Shown here piece after piece: positions 20,026-29,359 of a stretch of 64,000 bases of DNA. This DNA is from RPQJ01 sp963700045 (GTDB taxonomy: Bacteria > Pseudomonadota > Gammaproteobacteria > Steroidobacterales > Steroidobacteraceae), in contig CAVOWK010000045.1 in the NCBI GenBank assembly GCA_963700045.1, positions 28,400 through 92,399 of the forward strand, given 5' to 3'. The position numbers and the translations under genes were made by a program. How positions within the stretch are numbered: position 1 is the first letter of the stretch; the number at the start of each line of letters is the position of its first letter. Below the pieces are notes generated by a model. That model was not told where the DNA came from and did no database searches. It saw only the letters and a list, made by a program, of their open reading frames with translations.

Positions 20026-20403
20026 ATGCGATACCTGGTGTCGGCGAGCCTGGTCCTGGTGGGAATCATCCACCTGCTGCCCTTGTCCGGAGCGCTGGGC
20101 GCCGAGCGGTTGGCAGCGCTCTATGGACTCGATTTCAGCGAACCCAACTTGTCGATCCTAATGCGGCACCGGGCGGTGCTTTTCGGGTTGTTCGGCGCTT
20201 TCCTGGTTTTCGCGGCCTTCAAACCGTCGCTGCAGGCGATCGCCTTCGTCGCCGCCTTCGTGAGCGTGCTGTCGTTCCTGCTGCTGGCGTGGTCGAGCGG
20301 CGGCTACAACCCGCTGGTTGGTCGCGTGGTGACCGCGGATCTCGTCGCGCTGGTCACGCTCGTAATCGGGGCTGCAGCGTACCTCATGAACACGAACCAT
20401 TAG
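20026..20403 (+). CDS. Small membrane protein, four helices
   Basis: 125 residues with four hydrophobic stretches: LVSASLVLVGIIHLLPLSG, VLFGLFGAFLVFAAF, AIAFVAAFVSVLSFLLLAW and ADLVALVTLVIGAAAYLM. ATG at 20026 has AAGGGAG upstream. Similar proteins are sometimes labelled phosphopantetheine adenylyltransferase in databases, but nothing here (no nucleotide-binding motif) supports that. Function unknown. Confidence 0.75.
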   Translation: MRYLVSASLVLVGIIHLLPLSGALGAERLAALYGLDFSEPNLSILMRHRAVLFGLFGAFLVFAAFKPSLQAIAFVAAFVSVLSFLLLAWSSGGYNPLVGRVVTADLVALVTLVIGAAAYLMNTNH

Positions 20404-20523
20404 CAAACCAGGCGTTGGTACCGCCCTTTCGTTGCGCCTCAGTGACTGCTCTTATTGCCGCCCCGGGCGGCAGCGAGCAAGATTTTCTGCGGATTCCTGT
20501 TCGCCGGTGAGGTCCTCACGGTC

Positions 20524-21246
<723 letters not shown>

Positions 21247-21250
21247 CGCC

Positions 21251-23620
21251 ATGAAGCTGCATCCGCTCGATCGCAAGCTGCTGCGCGACCTCTGGCGCCT
21301 GCGCGGCCAGGTGCTCGCGATCGGACTCGTGATTGCGTCGGGCGTCGGACTGCTCGTGATGTCACTCACCTCGCTCGAGGCGCTGCGCGACACCTCGGCC
21401 GCGTATTACGAACGCTACCGCTTCGCCGACGTGTTCGCGCAGGTGAAGCGCGCACCGGAAAGCCTCGCATCCAGGATCGCCGCGATTGACGGCGTGCAGA
21501 CCGTCGAAACCCGCGTCGTTCGCAGCGCGGTGCTCGACGTGGCAGGGTTCGACGAACCCGTCATGGGCCAGCTGGTGTCCGTGCCTGAGAACGGCGAACC
21601 GCTCCTGAACCGGCTGGCGCTGCGCGCCGGGCGCTACCCGCAGTCCGGCAAGCCCGACGAAGTCGTGCTGTCGGAGCCGTTTGCGCTTGCGCACAAGCTC
21701 GGTCCCGGCGATCACCTGCGCGCGGTCATGAGCGGGCGCTGGCGCAATCTCGTGGTGGTCGGCGTTGCGCTGTCCCCGGAGTACGTCTACACGATGGGTC
21801 CGGGCGCGCTGATGCCAGATGATCTTCGTTACGGCGTGCTATGGATGGGCCGCGAGACGCTGCAGGCCGCTTACGACCTGGACGGCGCGTTCAACGATGT
21901 CTCTGCCAGCCTGCTGCGCGGTGCGAATCCTGAGCAGGTCGTCGACGAGATGGACCGCCTGCTCGATCGCTACGGCAGCCACGGCGCCTACGTGCGCGCC
22001 GACCAGGCGTCGAACTGGTTCCTGTCCAACGAGATCGACCAGCTCGAGACGATGGCACGCTTCCTCCCTTCGGTCTTCCTCGCCGTGGCGGCATTCCTGA
22101 CGAACATGGTCGTCGCCCGGCTGGTGGCGGTCGAGCGTCCGGAGATCGGGCTGCTGAAGGCTTTCGGCTACGGCAACGCCGCGATCGCCTGGCACTACGT
22201 GAAGCTCGTGCTGGTGATCGGCGCGGTGGGCACGTTGCTCGGCTGGTTCTTCGGCTACTGGCTCGGGCTCTACAGCACCACCATGTACGCCGATTTCTAT
22301 CGGTTCCCGTTCCTGCTGTTCCGGCCGAACGTCGGCCCGTTCCTGCTGGCGGCCGGCGCCAGCGTGGGTGCCGCGCTGCTGGGCGCGATCGGGGCCGTGC
22401 GTCGAGCCGCAGCACTGTCGCCTGCCGCCGCGATGCAACCACCCGCCCCGCCCCTGTTCCGGCGCAACCGGCTGTTCCTGCCGCGGTTCTTCGAGCGGCT
22501 CGACCAACCGACGCGCATCGTGCTGCGCCAGGCCTCGCGCTGGCCCCTGCGTTCGCTCGTCACCAGCATGGGGATCGCGATGGCGGTCGCCGTGCTGATC
22601 GTGTCGATGCAGTGGCTCGACGCCATTCACCGCATCGTGGATGTCTACTTCCTGCAGGCACAGGGCCAGGACGTCACCGTGGGATTGGTCGAAGCGCGTT
22701 CCAGCGCGGCCGTGCGCGAACTGGCGCGCATGCCGGGCGTGCTCGCGGTCGAGCCGATGCGCACCGTGGCTGCGAAACTGCGTTCTGGTCCGCGCATGGT
22801 GCGGGACGCCGTCCAGGGCGTTCCCGCCCACCAGACCCTCTATCGTGTGTATGACGCGCAGGGCACCGCACTGGACCTGCCTCCAGAAGGCCTGGTGATC
22901 TCCACGGTGCTCGCGGATCGGCTCGCGGTACGACCGGGAGACTCCATCACCGTCGAGGTCCTCGAGGGTCGGCGGCCCGTACTCGAGATCCCGGTGGCCG
23001 CGACGTTCGAGACCTACATCGGCCGGCCTGCCTACATCGACATCGACGCGCTGAACCGCGCGATGCACGAGCCGCCGAGCGTCACGGCGGTGCACCTGCG
23101 CGTGGATCCGTTGTTCGCGACCCGCCTGTATCGTGAGCTGAAACAGATGCCGCAGGTGAGTGCCGTGAACCTGCGGAGCGCGGCGGTGACGACTTTCAAC
23201 GAGACAATGGCGAAGACCATACTGATCTACGTCGGGTTCTTCATCGTCTTCTCGGCGACGCTGGCGTGCGGGGTGACGTACAACGCCGCCCGCATCGCGC
23301 TGGCCGAACGCGCGCGCGAACTGGCGACGATGCGGGTGCTCGGGTTCTCGCGGCGCGAAGTCGAATACATCCTCATCGGCGAAATCGGCCTGTTGACCTT
23401 CGTCGCGCTGCCGCTTGGCGCAGGCATCGGCTGGCTGCTCGCACGGTGGCTCGTGCGGGCCTTCCAGACCGAACTCTACCGCGTGCCATTCGTCGTCGAG
23501 CCGTCGACGTTCGGCTGGGCCATCCTCGGCGGGTTCCTCGCAACCCTCGCCTCGGTGCTGCTGGTCCGCCGGCGGCTCGACCGGCTCGATCTGATCGCCG
23601 TGCTCAAGACCCGGGAATGA
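21251..23620 (+). CDS. ABC transporter permease, duplicated FtsX/MacB-type
   Basis: 789 residues with two FtsX-like membrane blocks (FLPSVFLAVAAFLTNMVVARL with GLLKAFGYGNAAIAWHYVK; ILIYVGFFIVFSATLACGV with ATMRVLGFSRREVEYILIG) and periplasmic domains before each. The tandem layout resembles the large permeases of lipoprotein or macrolide exporters. Starts with ATG at 21251, four bases after the ATPase stop. With the HlyD-like adaptor downstream it likely forms an exporter to the periplasm or outer membrane. Substrate is not evident. Confidence 0.9.
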   Translation: MKLHPLDRKLLRDLWRLRGQVLAIGLVIASGVGLLVMSLTSLEALRDTSAAYYERYRFADVFAQVKRAPESLASRIAAIDGVQTVETRVVRSAVLDVAGFDEPVMGQLVSVPENGEPLLNRLALRAGRYPQSGKPDEVVLSEPFALAHKLGPGDHLRAVMSGRWRNLVVVGVALSPEYVYTMGPGALMPDDLRYGVLWMGRETLQAAYDLDGAFNDVSASLLRGANPEQVVDEMDRLLDRYGSHGAYVRADQASNWFLSNEIDQLETMARFLPSVFLAVAAFLTNMVVARLVAVERPEIGLLKAFGYGNAAIAWHYVKLVLVIGAVGTLLGWFFGYWLGLYSTTMYADFYRFPFLLFRPNVGPFLLAAGASVGAALLGAIGAVRRAAALSPAAAMQPPAPPLFRRNRLFLPRFFERLDQPTRIVLRQASRWPLRSLVTSMGIAMAVAVLIVSMQWLDAIHRIVDVYFLQAQGQDVTVGLVEARSSAAVRELARMPGVLAVEPMRTVAAKLRSGPRMVRDAVQGVPAHQTLYRVYDAQGTALDLPPEGLVISTVLADRLAVRPGDSITVEVLEGRRPVLEIPVAATFETYIGRPAYIDIDALNRAMHEPPSVTAVHLRVDPLFATRLYRELKQMPQVSAVNLRSAAVTTFNETMAKTILIYVGFFIVFSATLACGVTYNAARIALAERARELATMRVLGFSRREVEYILIGEIGLLTFVALPLGAGIGWLLARWLVRAFQTELYRVPFVVEPSTFGWAILGGFLATLASVLLVRRRLDRLDLIAVLKTRE

Positions 23621-23624
23621 TGTT

Positions 23625-24833
23625 ATGACACAGGCAAGCTGGCGCAGGCTCTGGTTCTGGCTCCCCGCCTTCATCGCACTCGCGGGCGTGCTGGCGTGGC
23701 TCTTCCGCCCGCAACCGGTGGCCGTGGACCTGGCGACGGTCGCGCGCGGCCCGCTGCAGGTCAGCGTCAGCGACGACGGCGAGACGCGGGTGCGCGACAT
23801 GTTCGTCGTCTCGGCGCCCCTGGCCGGACACATGCGACGCATCGAGCTGGAAGCCGGCGACAACGTCGTCGCGGGCGAGACCATCGTCGCGCGCATCGAG
23901 CCATCGGATCCGTCATTCCTCGACCGCCGCAGCGAAGCGGAAGTACGAGCCGGCATCCGTGCCAGTGAGGCCGCCCGCGTGCATGCGGCCGCCGAGCTGC
24001 GTCGTGCCCAGGCCGAACGCGATTTCGCGATCACGGAACTGAAGCGTTACGAGGGCCTCGCCGCAAGCCGCACGATTTCGCAGAACGACCTTGAATCGGC
24101 CCGCCGACGCGCACGCACGGCCGAGGCCGCGGTCGACGAAGCCGTAGCGGGACTGCGCGTCAGTGAGTCCGAACTCGAACAGGCACAAGCCCGCTTGATG
24201 GCGCCCGGCAAGAGCGCGGATCGTCGCGCCGACTGCGACTGCGTCACCGTCAGGTCGCCCGTCAGCGGCAACGTGCTGCAGGTACTCGCGGAGAGCGAAG
24301 GCATCGTGGCGTCCGGCACGCCGCTGCTCGAGATCGGCGATCCCGGCAAGCTCGAGGTCGTCACGGACCTGCTTTCCACGGAGGCCGTGAAGGTGCGGAC
24401 CGGGCAGCGTGCTCTCATCGAGCGCTGGGGCGGCGACAACGCACTCGAAGGCGTCGTACGGCGGGTGGAGCCTTACGGCTTCACCAAAGTCTCGGCCCTT
24501 GGGGTCGAGGAGCAGCGCGTGAAGGTCGTGATCGACATCACCGAGCCTGCGGCACACTGGCGCACGCTCGGTCACGGTTACCGTGTCGAGCCGCGAATCC
24601 TGCTGTGGGAGTCGCCAGACGTACTGCAGCTGCCATTGTCAGCACTGTTCCGCAACGGCAAGGAATGGGCCGTGTTCGTGAATCGTGACGGGCGGGCTCG
24701 ACTGCAAACCGTCGCGATCGGCCACATGAACGGGATCGATGCGGAAGTGCTCGATGGCGTCGTCGCGGGTGATGCGGTCGTCGTCCATCCTAGCGATCGT
24801 GTCAGCGACGGCGCACGGATCGAGCGGCGGTGA
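23625..24833 (+). CDS. Periplasmic adaptor protein, HlyD/RND-MFP family
   Basis: 402 residues. One N-terminal membrane anchor (LWFWLPAFIALAGVLAWLF), a lipoyl/barrel-sandwich half near ETRVRDMFVVSAPLAGHMRR, a long coiled-coil hairpin (about residues 100-195, rich in A/E/R) and the second lipoyl half CVTVRSPVSGNVLQVLAES. The last part is the membrane-proximal domain. The adaptor bridges the ABC permease upstream (four-base gap) with an outer-membrane channel, none of which is encoded nearby. Confidence 0.9.
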   Translation: MTQASWRRLWFWLPAFIALAGVLAWLFRPQPVAVDLATVARGPLQVSVSDDGETRVRDMFVVSAPLAGHMRRIELEAGDNVVAGETIVARIEPSDPSFLDRRSEAEVRAGIRASEAARVHAAAELRRAQAERDFAITELKRYEGLAASRTISQNDLESARRRARTAEAAVDEAVAGLRVSESELEQAQARLMAPGKSADRRADCDCVTVRSPVSGNVLQVLAESEGIVASGTPLLEIGDPGKLEVVTDLLSTEAVKVRTGQRALIERWGGDNALEGVVRRVEPYGFTKVSALGVEEQRVKVVIDITEPAAHWRTLGHGYRVEPRILLWESPDVLQLPLSALFRNGKEWAVFVNRDGRARLQTVAIGHMNGIDAEVLDGVVAGDAVVVHPSDRVSDGARIERR

Positions 24834-24868
24834 CGAACGCCAGCCTGCGGTCGGTCACCGGACGCCGC

Positions 24869-26500
24869 TCAGGGCTTCGAGAACAGCACCTCGCCCTCGT
24901 CCGACAGATCGAACCGGCTGGACATCGGCACTTTCGGCAAGCCGGGCATGCGCAGGATCTCGCCCGTGATCGGGACGATGAATCCCGCCCCCGCCGCGAG
25001 CTGGATTTCACGCACGGTGACGAGAAAGTCCTTCGGCCGTCCCAGCAAGGCCGGGTTGTCAGAGAGCGATTGCTGCGTCTTCGCAATGCAGATCGGCAGC
25101 TTGTCGAACCCCGCCTTCTTCAATTGCTCGAGGTCACGCTTCGCCCGTGCCGTGTAGTCGACCGCCTGTGCCCCGTACATTTCACGCGCCACGGTCGCGA
25201 TCTTGTGCTCGATCGAATCGCTCCATTCGTAGAGCGGCCTGAATCCCGGCTCGGTGCGCGCGACGAGGTCGCGCACGACCTCGGCAAGCTCGACGCAACC
25301 GCTGCCGCCCTGGCTGAAAGGGTTCGCGGCCACGGCCTGCACGCCCAGGTTGGCACAGTGCTTCTGCAGCGCCGCCACTTCCTCCGCAGTGTCGGTCGGA
25401 AAGCCATTGATCGCGACGACGCAGTCCTGCCCGAACTTGCGGATGCTCTCGATGTGCTTCTCCATGTTGGAGAAGCCGCGGGTCATCGCCTCGACGTCCG
25501 GCTTGCTGACCTCCGCGAGCGGCTTGCCGCCGTGCATCTTGAGCGCGCGGATCGTCGTCACCAGCACCGTGCAGGCCGGCGCGAACCCGCCGTAGCGGCA
25601 GTTGATGTCGAAGAACTTCTCCGCGCCGAGTTCGAACGCGAAGCCCGCCTCCGTCACGACGATGTCGGCATACGAGAGCGCAGCCCGCGTCGCGGTGATG
25701 CTGTTGGTTCCATGAGCGATGTTGGCGAAGGGCCCGCCGTGGACGAATGCGGGCGCGCCTTCGGTGGTCTGCACCAGGTTCGGCTTGATTGCCTGGCTCA
25801 GCAGCGCCGCCATCGCGCCTACCGCGCCGAGCTCGCCCGCGGTCACCGCAACGCCATCGGACGTGTAGCCGACGACGATGCGCCCGAGCCGCGCCTTGAG
25901 GTCCGGTATGTCGCTGGCGAGGCAGAGGATCGCCATCACTTCGCTCGCGGCCGTGATGTCGAAGCCGCTCTCGCGCGGTATGCCTTCGGAACGACCACCC
26001 AACCCGATGATGATGTCGCGCAACGCGCGATCGTTCATGTCGATGACGCGCTTCCACGTGACGCGCCGCGGATCGAGCCGCGACGGGTTGCTGTTGTGCA
26101 GCGTGTTGTCGACGAGCGCGGCGAGCAGGTTGTGCGCGCTCGAGACGGCGTGGAAGTCGCCGTTGAAGTGCAGGTTGATGTCCATCATCGGCAGCATTTC
26201 CGACGCGCCGCCCCCCGCGCCGCCGCCCTTCATGCCGAACACAGGGCCGAGACTGGGCTCGCGCAAGGCCGCCGCACTGCGCACACCGATCTTGGTCAGG
26301 CCCTGCACCAGCCCGATGGTCGTGGTGGTCTTGCCCTCGCCCGCTGGCGTCGGCGTGATGGCCGAAACCAGCACGAGCTTGCCGCGGTTCGGGCGGCCCT
26401 TGAAAGCGGACAGCGGCAGCTTGGCCTTGTAGTGGCCGTACGGTTCGAGCACTGCGGGATCAATGCCGATTGCGCGCGCGACTTCACCGATCGGTTTCAT
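24869..26500 (-). CDS. fhs: Formate-tetrahydrofolate ligase
   Basis: 543 residues, near the usual 555. Contains the ATP-binding loop TPTPAGEGKTTTTIGL and the signature GGGAGGGASEMLPMMDINLHF in outline, plus LREPSLGPVFGMKGG and VTAGELGAVGAMAALL. It makes 10-formyl-THF from formate, ATP and THF. ATG at 26500 has AGGGGGA upstream. It converges on the ABC exporter operon and stands alone. Confidence 0.95.
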   Translation of the reverse strand: MKPIGEVARAIGIDPAVLEPYGHYKAKLPLSAFKGRPNRGKLVLVSAITPTPAGEGKTTTTIGLVQGLTKIGVRSAAALREPSLGPVFGMKGGGAGGGASEMLPMMDINLHFNGDFHAVSSAHNLLAALVDNTLHNSNPSRLDPRRVTWKRVIDMNDRALRDIIIGLGGRSEGIPRESGFDITAASEVMAILCLASDIPDLKARLGRIVVGYTSDGVAVTAGELGAVGAMAALLSQAIKPNLVQTTEGAPAFVHGGPFANIAHGTNSITATRAALSYADIVVTEAGFAFELGAEKFFDINCRYGGFAPACTVLVTTIRALKMHGGKPLAEVSKPDVEAMTRGFSNMEKHIESIRKFGQDCVVAINGFPTDTAEEVAALQKHCANLGVQAVAANPFSQGGSGCVELAEVVRDLVARTEPGFRPLYEWSDSIEHKIATVAREMYGAQAVDYTARAKRDLEQLKKAGFDKLPICIAKTQQSLSDNPALLGRPKDFLVTVREIQLAAGAGFIVPITGEILRMPGLPKVPMSSRFDLSDEGEVLFSKP

Positions 26501-26744
26501 CAATCGTTCCCCCTGGTTCGGGCCAGTCGTCGTTGCTGATTTCCGGCCGATGTCGTTTGTGTCTGTGGCGCGAAGTCTTACACAGAGCGCCGGCACAGTG
26601 GACTGCGACCCTTACGGATGTGGGATTCCCCGAGCAAGGAAACCTGCGCACGAGCGGCCGGAGCGTCCGTGAATATTGCAGCGCAACGCGAGTACAGTGA
26701 CGGGCAGAATTCAAGCCAGGCAACAGCCGCCCGTGGAGGCCGCC

Positions 26745-27119
26745 GTGACAACCCGTTCAGATCGTCAATCCCGCAGCGGGAGTCTGCGCCTGCTCGTTGC
26801 ATTGCCGGGCCTGTGGCTCGTGTCCGCCTGCGTTGGTCCCGGAGTCGCTCCCGCCCCGCCAGCCCCCGAACTGCAATTGCTGGGTGCCGCAGAACTCACC
26901 ATCCCGCGCGGGTGCGAGGCAACGCCTGGCGCGGTGTACCGCACGCACTTCAACGTCCAGCCGGATGGGCGGGTCAGCGACGCCGCTTCGGAGGCCGGTG
27001 ACGGCTGCGTGCAACAGGCCCTGCGCACATGGGTGACGACCTTCAACTACGCCCCGCTGCATGAGGCGGTCCCCGTGGCGTTCGACTGGATGATCGTGAC
27101 CGCAGCCCGGAACAATTGA
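26745..27119 (+). CDS. Small lipoprotein with TonB-C-like fold
   Basis: 124 residues from a GTG at 26745 that has GGAGG six bases upstream, which decides this start over an in-frame TTG at 26676. Signal peptide LRLLVALPGLWLVSAC ends in a lipobox-like SAC. The mature part (YRTHFNVQPDGRVSDA..., CVQQALRTWVTTFNYAPL) has the shape of a TonB C-terminal-type domain, which in short lipoproteins is not tied to TonB function. It converges on the XdhC-MobA gene. Confidence 0.7.
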   Translation: MTTRSDRQSRSGSLRLLVALPGLWLVSACVGPGVAPAPPAPELQLLGAAELTIPRGCEATPGAVYRTHFNVQPDGRVSDAASEAGDGCVQQALRTWVTTFNYAPLHEAVPVAFDWMIVTAARNN

Positions 27120-27138
27120 CGCACCCCTCGCGTGCAGA

Positions 27139-28815
27139 TCAGGACGGCGCGCTGACAGGGAGGTCCCCCGGTGTGTCGATGTCCTGCGCCGCGGACGGCA
27201 TGGGCACGCCGATCACTCGCTCTGGATATCGCAACAGCACGACGCGCGCGCCGCGATCGCCCTGCAACTCCGCCAGCTCCCGGAACAGGTCGGCGGGGAA
27301 GATGGCGGGAACACCGATCGTATCGTCGTACAGCGCGGCGACGATGCGATCGGGTTGCTGCTCCCAGCGCGAGACGAGCAGCCGCAGGTCGTCGGCCGTC
27401 ACGGCGACCTGGTCCGCAAGCGCAATCAATGCTCCACGTGCATCAGACGGCGCCTGCGCCAATCCCGCACGAATGGAACTGGCCAGGCCCTGCGCGTGAT
27501 CCGGATTGAAGGCCACGTGCGCCGACGCATTGCGCACCAGCGGCTCGAGAAGCTCGGCGTCGGCGCCGAGCACCACGGTCACGGGGTGCCGTCGTTCCAG
27601 CTGCAGCACCGTGTCCAGCGTGCGCGCGAGCATGGGTCGTCCAGCAATGTCGGCGAGCTGCTTCGGCGAACCGAAACGCGACGAGCTGCCGGCGGCCAGC
27701 AGCATCACGTGCAGGCTCGACGCCGCCGTGTTGCGATCGAGTGCCTGCCCGCGCCCCTTGCCATGCAGATGCGCCTGGATCTCCGCGATGATGGCGAGCG
27801 CGATGCTCGCCGGATCGCGCCCGCCGAGTTCGAGACCGACCGGTGCATGCAAACGTGCCCCGAACTTCGCCGCGGTCGCTGTACCGAGGTCGGCCAGCAA
27901 ACGTTGGCGACGCGACGCAGGACCGAGCAATCCCACGTAGGGAATCGACGTGTCGGCCAGTGCCCCGAGTGCCGCGAGGTCGGTCGCGATGTGATGGCTC
28001 ATGACCACGGCGGCATCGAACCGCGTGAGATCCACGTGTCGCGACAACTCCGCCGGAGTGGACAGCAACACCTGTCGTGCCCGCGGAAATCGCACCGGGT
28101 CCGCGTAAGCCGGCCGATGATCCGCCACGGTCACGCGCCAGCCCAGCGTGGCGCTGAATTCCACCACCGGCAGTGCGTCCGGACCGCCGCCGATCAGCAG
28201 TAATTCGCGCGGGACCGCCGCGGAAGCAACAAACAAGCGCACTCGAGGACTGCCGAACTCGACGATCCCGGTGGTCGCCGAAGCCATATTGTCCCCGGCT
28301 TGTGCTGCCAGCCAGGCGGTCAGCTGTTCCGGCAGTCCGGCAGGCGGGGCCGGGCCGCCCGCCACCCAGAGCGTCGTGCCGACGGGCAGGACGGGCGTCT
28401 CTGAATCAAGTACCAAGGCATACCTTGCCCGTTCACGCTGCTCGAAACACCGTGACAGGGTTGCAAAGGGCTCCCAGTCCGCCGCGGGATCGAGCCTGAC
28501 GAGCCAGACGTCCATGCCGCCTTCGCAGCCGGCGCCCAGTCCCCACAGCAGATCGTCGTCCCCGCGATTGTCGTACCGGACCATCTTTGGAGCGCCGGAC
28601 TCGAGCACCGACGCCGCGTGTGCGGCAAGGTCGCCTTCGAGACAGCCGCCCGAAAGAATCCCCTCGTACCGACCACCGGGCCCGATCAGCATCTGCGCTC
28701 CCGCCTTGCGGTAGGTCGAGCCGCGGGTGGCGATGACCGTCGCGAGCACGAGCGGCGCCTGCTCAGCGCGAGCCCGTTCGTACATCGGCAGCAATTGATG
28801 CAATGATCCATCCAT
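27139..28815 (-). CDS. XdhC-type maturation factor fused to MobA-like nucleotidyltransferase
   Basis: 558 residues. The first ~340 are an XdhC/CoxI protein (APLVLATVIATRGSTYRKAG, YEGILSGGCLEGDL, Rossmann segment LLLIGGGPDALPVVEFS, VVMSHHIATDL). The last ~190 are a nucleotidyltransferase (HVMLLAAGSSSRFGSPKQL, LIALADQVAVTADDL). XdhC binds and sulfurates molybdenum cofactor for xanthine-dehydrogenase-like enzymes; MobA-like parts attach CMP to form MCD. Joining them in one chain fits a cofactor-finishing role for the molybdenum hydroxylase encoded divergently at 28883. ATG at 28815; 67 bases separate the two starts. Confidence 0.9.
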   Translation of the reverse strand: MDGSLHQLLPMYERARAEQAPLVLATVIATRGSTYRKAGAQMLIGPGGRYEGILSGGCLEGDLAAHAASVLESGAPKMVRYDNRGDDDLLWGLGAGCEGGMDVWLVRLDPAADWEPFATLSRCFEQRERARYALVLDSETPVLPVGTTLWVAGGPAPPAGLPEQLTAWLAAQAGDNMASATTGIVEFGSPRVRLFVASAAVPRELLLIGGGPDALPVVEFSATLGWRVTVADHRPAYADPVRFPRARQVLLSTPAELSRHVDLTRFDAAVVMSHHIATDLAALGALADTSIPYVGLLGPASRRQRLLADLGTATAAKFGARLHAPVGLELGGRDPASIALAIIAEIQAHLHGKGRGQALDRNTAASSLHVMLLAAGSSSRFGSPKQLADIAGRPMLARTLDTVLQLERRHPVTVVLGADAELLEPLVRNASAHVAFNPDHAQGLASSIRAGLAQAPSDARGALIALADQVAVTADDLRLLVSRWEQQPDRIVAALYDDTIGVPAIFPADLFRELAELQGDRGARVVLLRYPERVIGVPMPSAAQDIDTPGDLPVSAPS

Positions 28816-28882
28816 AAGATCGCTTTATACTAAATTCCGTTGGCCGGCCCATCGGCACCTGTTACTGCGCTGGGGAAACGTC

Positions 28883-29344
28883 ATGATTTCACTCTCGCTC
28901 AACGGCAAGACCGTGCAGTTGTCCGCTACGCCCGACACTCCGTTGTTGTGGGCCCTGCGCGATGAGCTCGGCTACACGGGTACCAAGTTCGGCTGTGGCA
29001 TCGCCGCGTGCGGTGCGTGCACCGTGCACGTCGATGGCAAGCCGACACGCGCCTGCGTGACCACGCTCGAATCGGTTGCCGGCAAGCAGGTGACCACGAT
29101 CGAGGCGATGGACTCGAACCGCATCGGCCAGGCCCTGCAAGCCGCATGGATCCGCAACGACGTGCCGCAATGCGGCTACTGCCAGAGCGGGCAGATCATG
29201 AGCGCGGCCGCATTGCTGGCGCGAAACCCCAAGCCCAACGACGCCGACATCGACGCAGCCATGCGCCGGAACCTCTGCCGCTGCGGTACGTACAACCGGA
29301 TTCGCGCCGCCATCAAGGATGCGGCCGCGACGCTCGCCGCCTGA
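28883..29344 (+). CDS. Molybdenum hydroxylase small subunit, two [2Fe-2S] clusters (IorA/CoxS type)
   Basis: 153 residues. Plant-type ferredoxin cluster CGIAACGACTVHVDG with the fourth cysteine in TRACVTT, and the helical second cluster CGYCQSGQIM...RRNLCRCGTY. It passes electrons from the molybdenum subunit to an acceptor. ATG at 28883 follows GGGGAAACGTC. The large subunit begins 15 bases after its stop. There is no FAD subunit nearby, as in the two-subunit isoquinoline 1-oxidoreductase/aldehyde dehydrogenase group. Confidence 0.95.
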   Translation: MISLSLNGKTVQLSATPDTPLLWALRDELGYTGTKFGCGIAACGACTVHVDGKPTRACVTTLESVAGKQVTTIEAMDSNRIGQALQAAWIRNDVPQCGYCQSGQIMSAAALLARNPKPNDADIDAAMRRNLCRCGTYNRIRAAIKDAAATLAA

Positions 29345-29359
29345 GGCACGGAGTCAGCC

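Noticed and set aside
21839..24034. 731-codon minus-strand frame
   Set aside because: Shadow of the ABC permease and adaptor genes.
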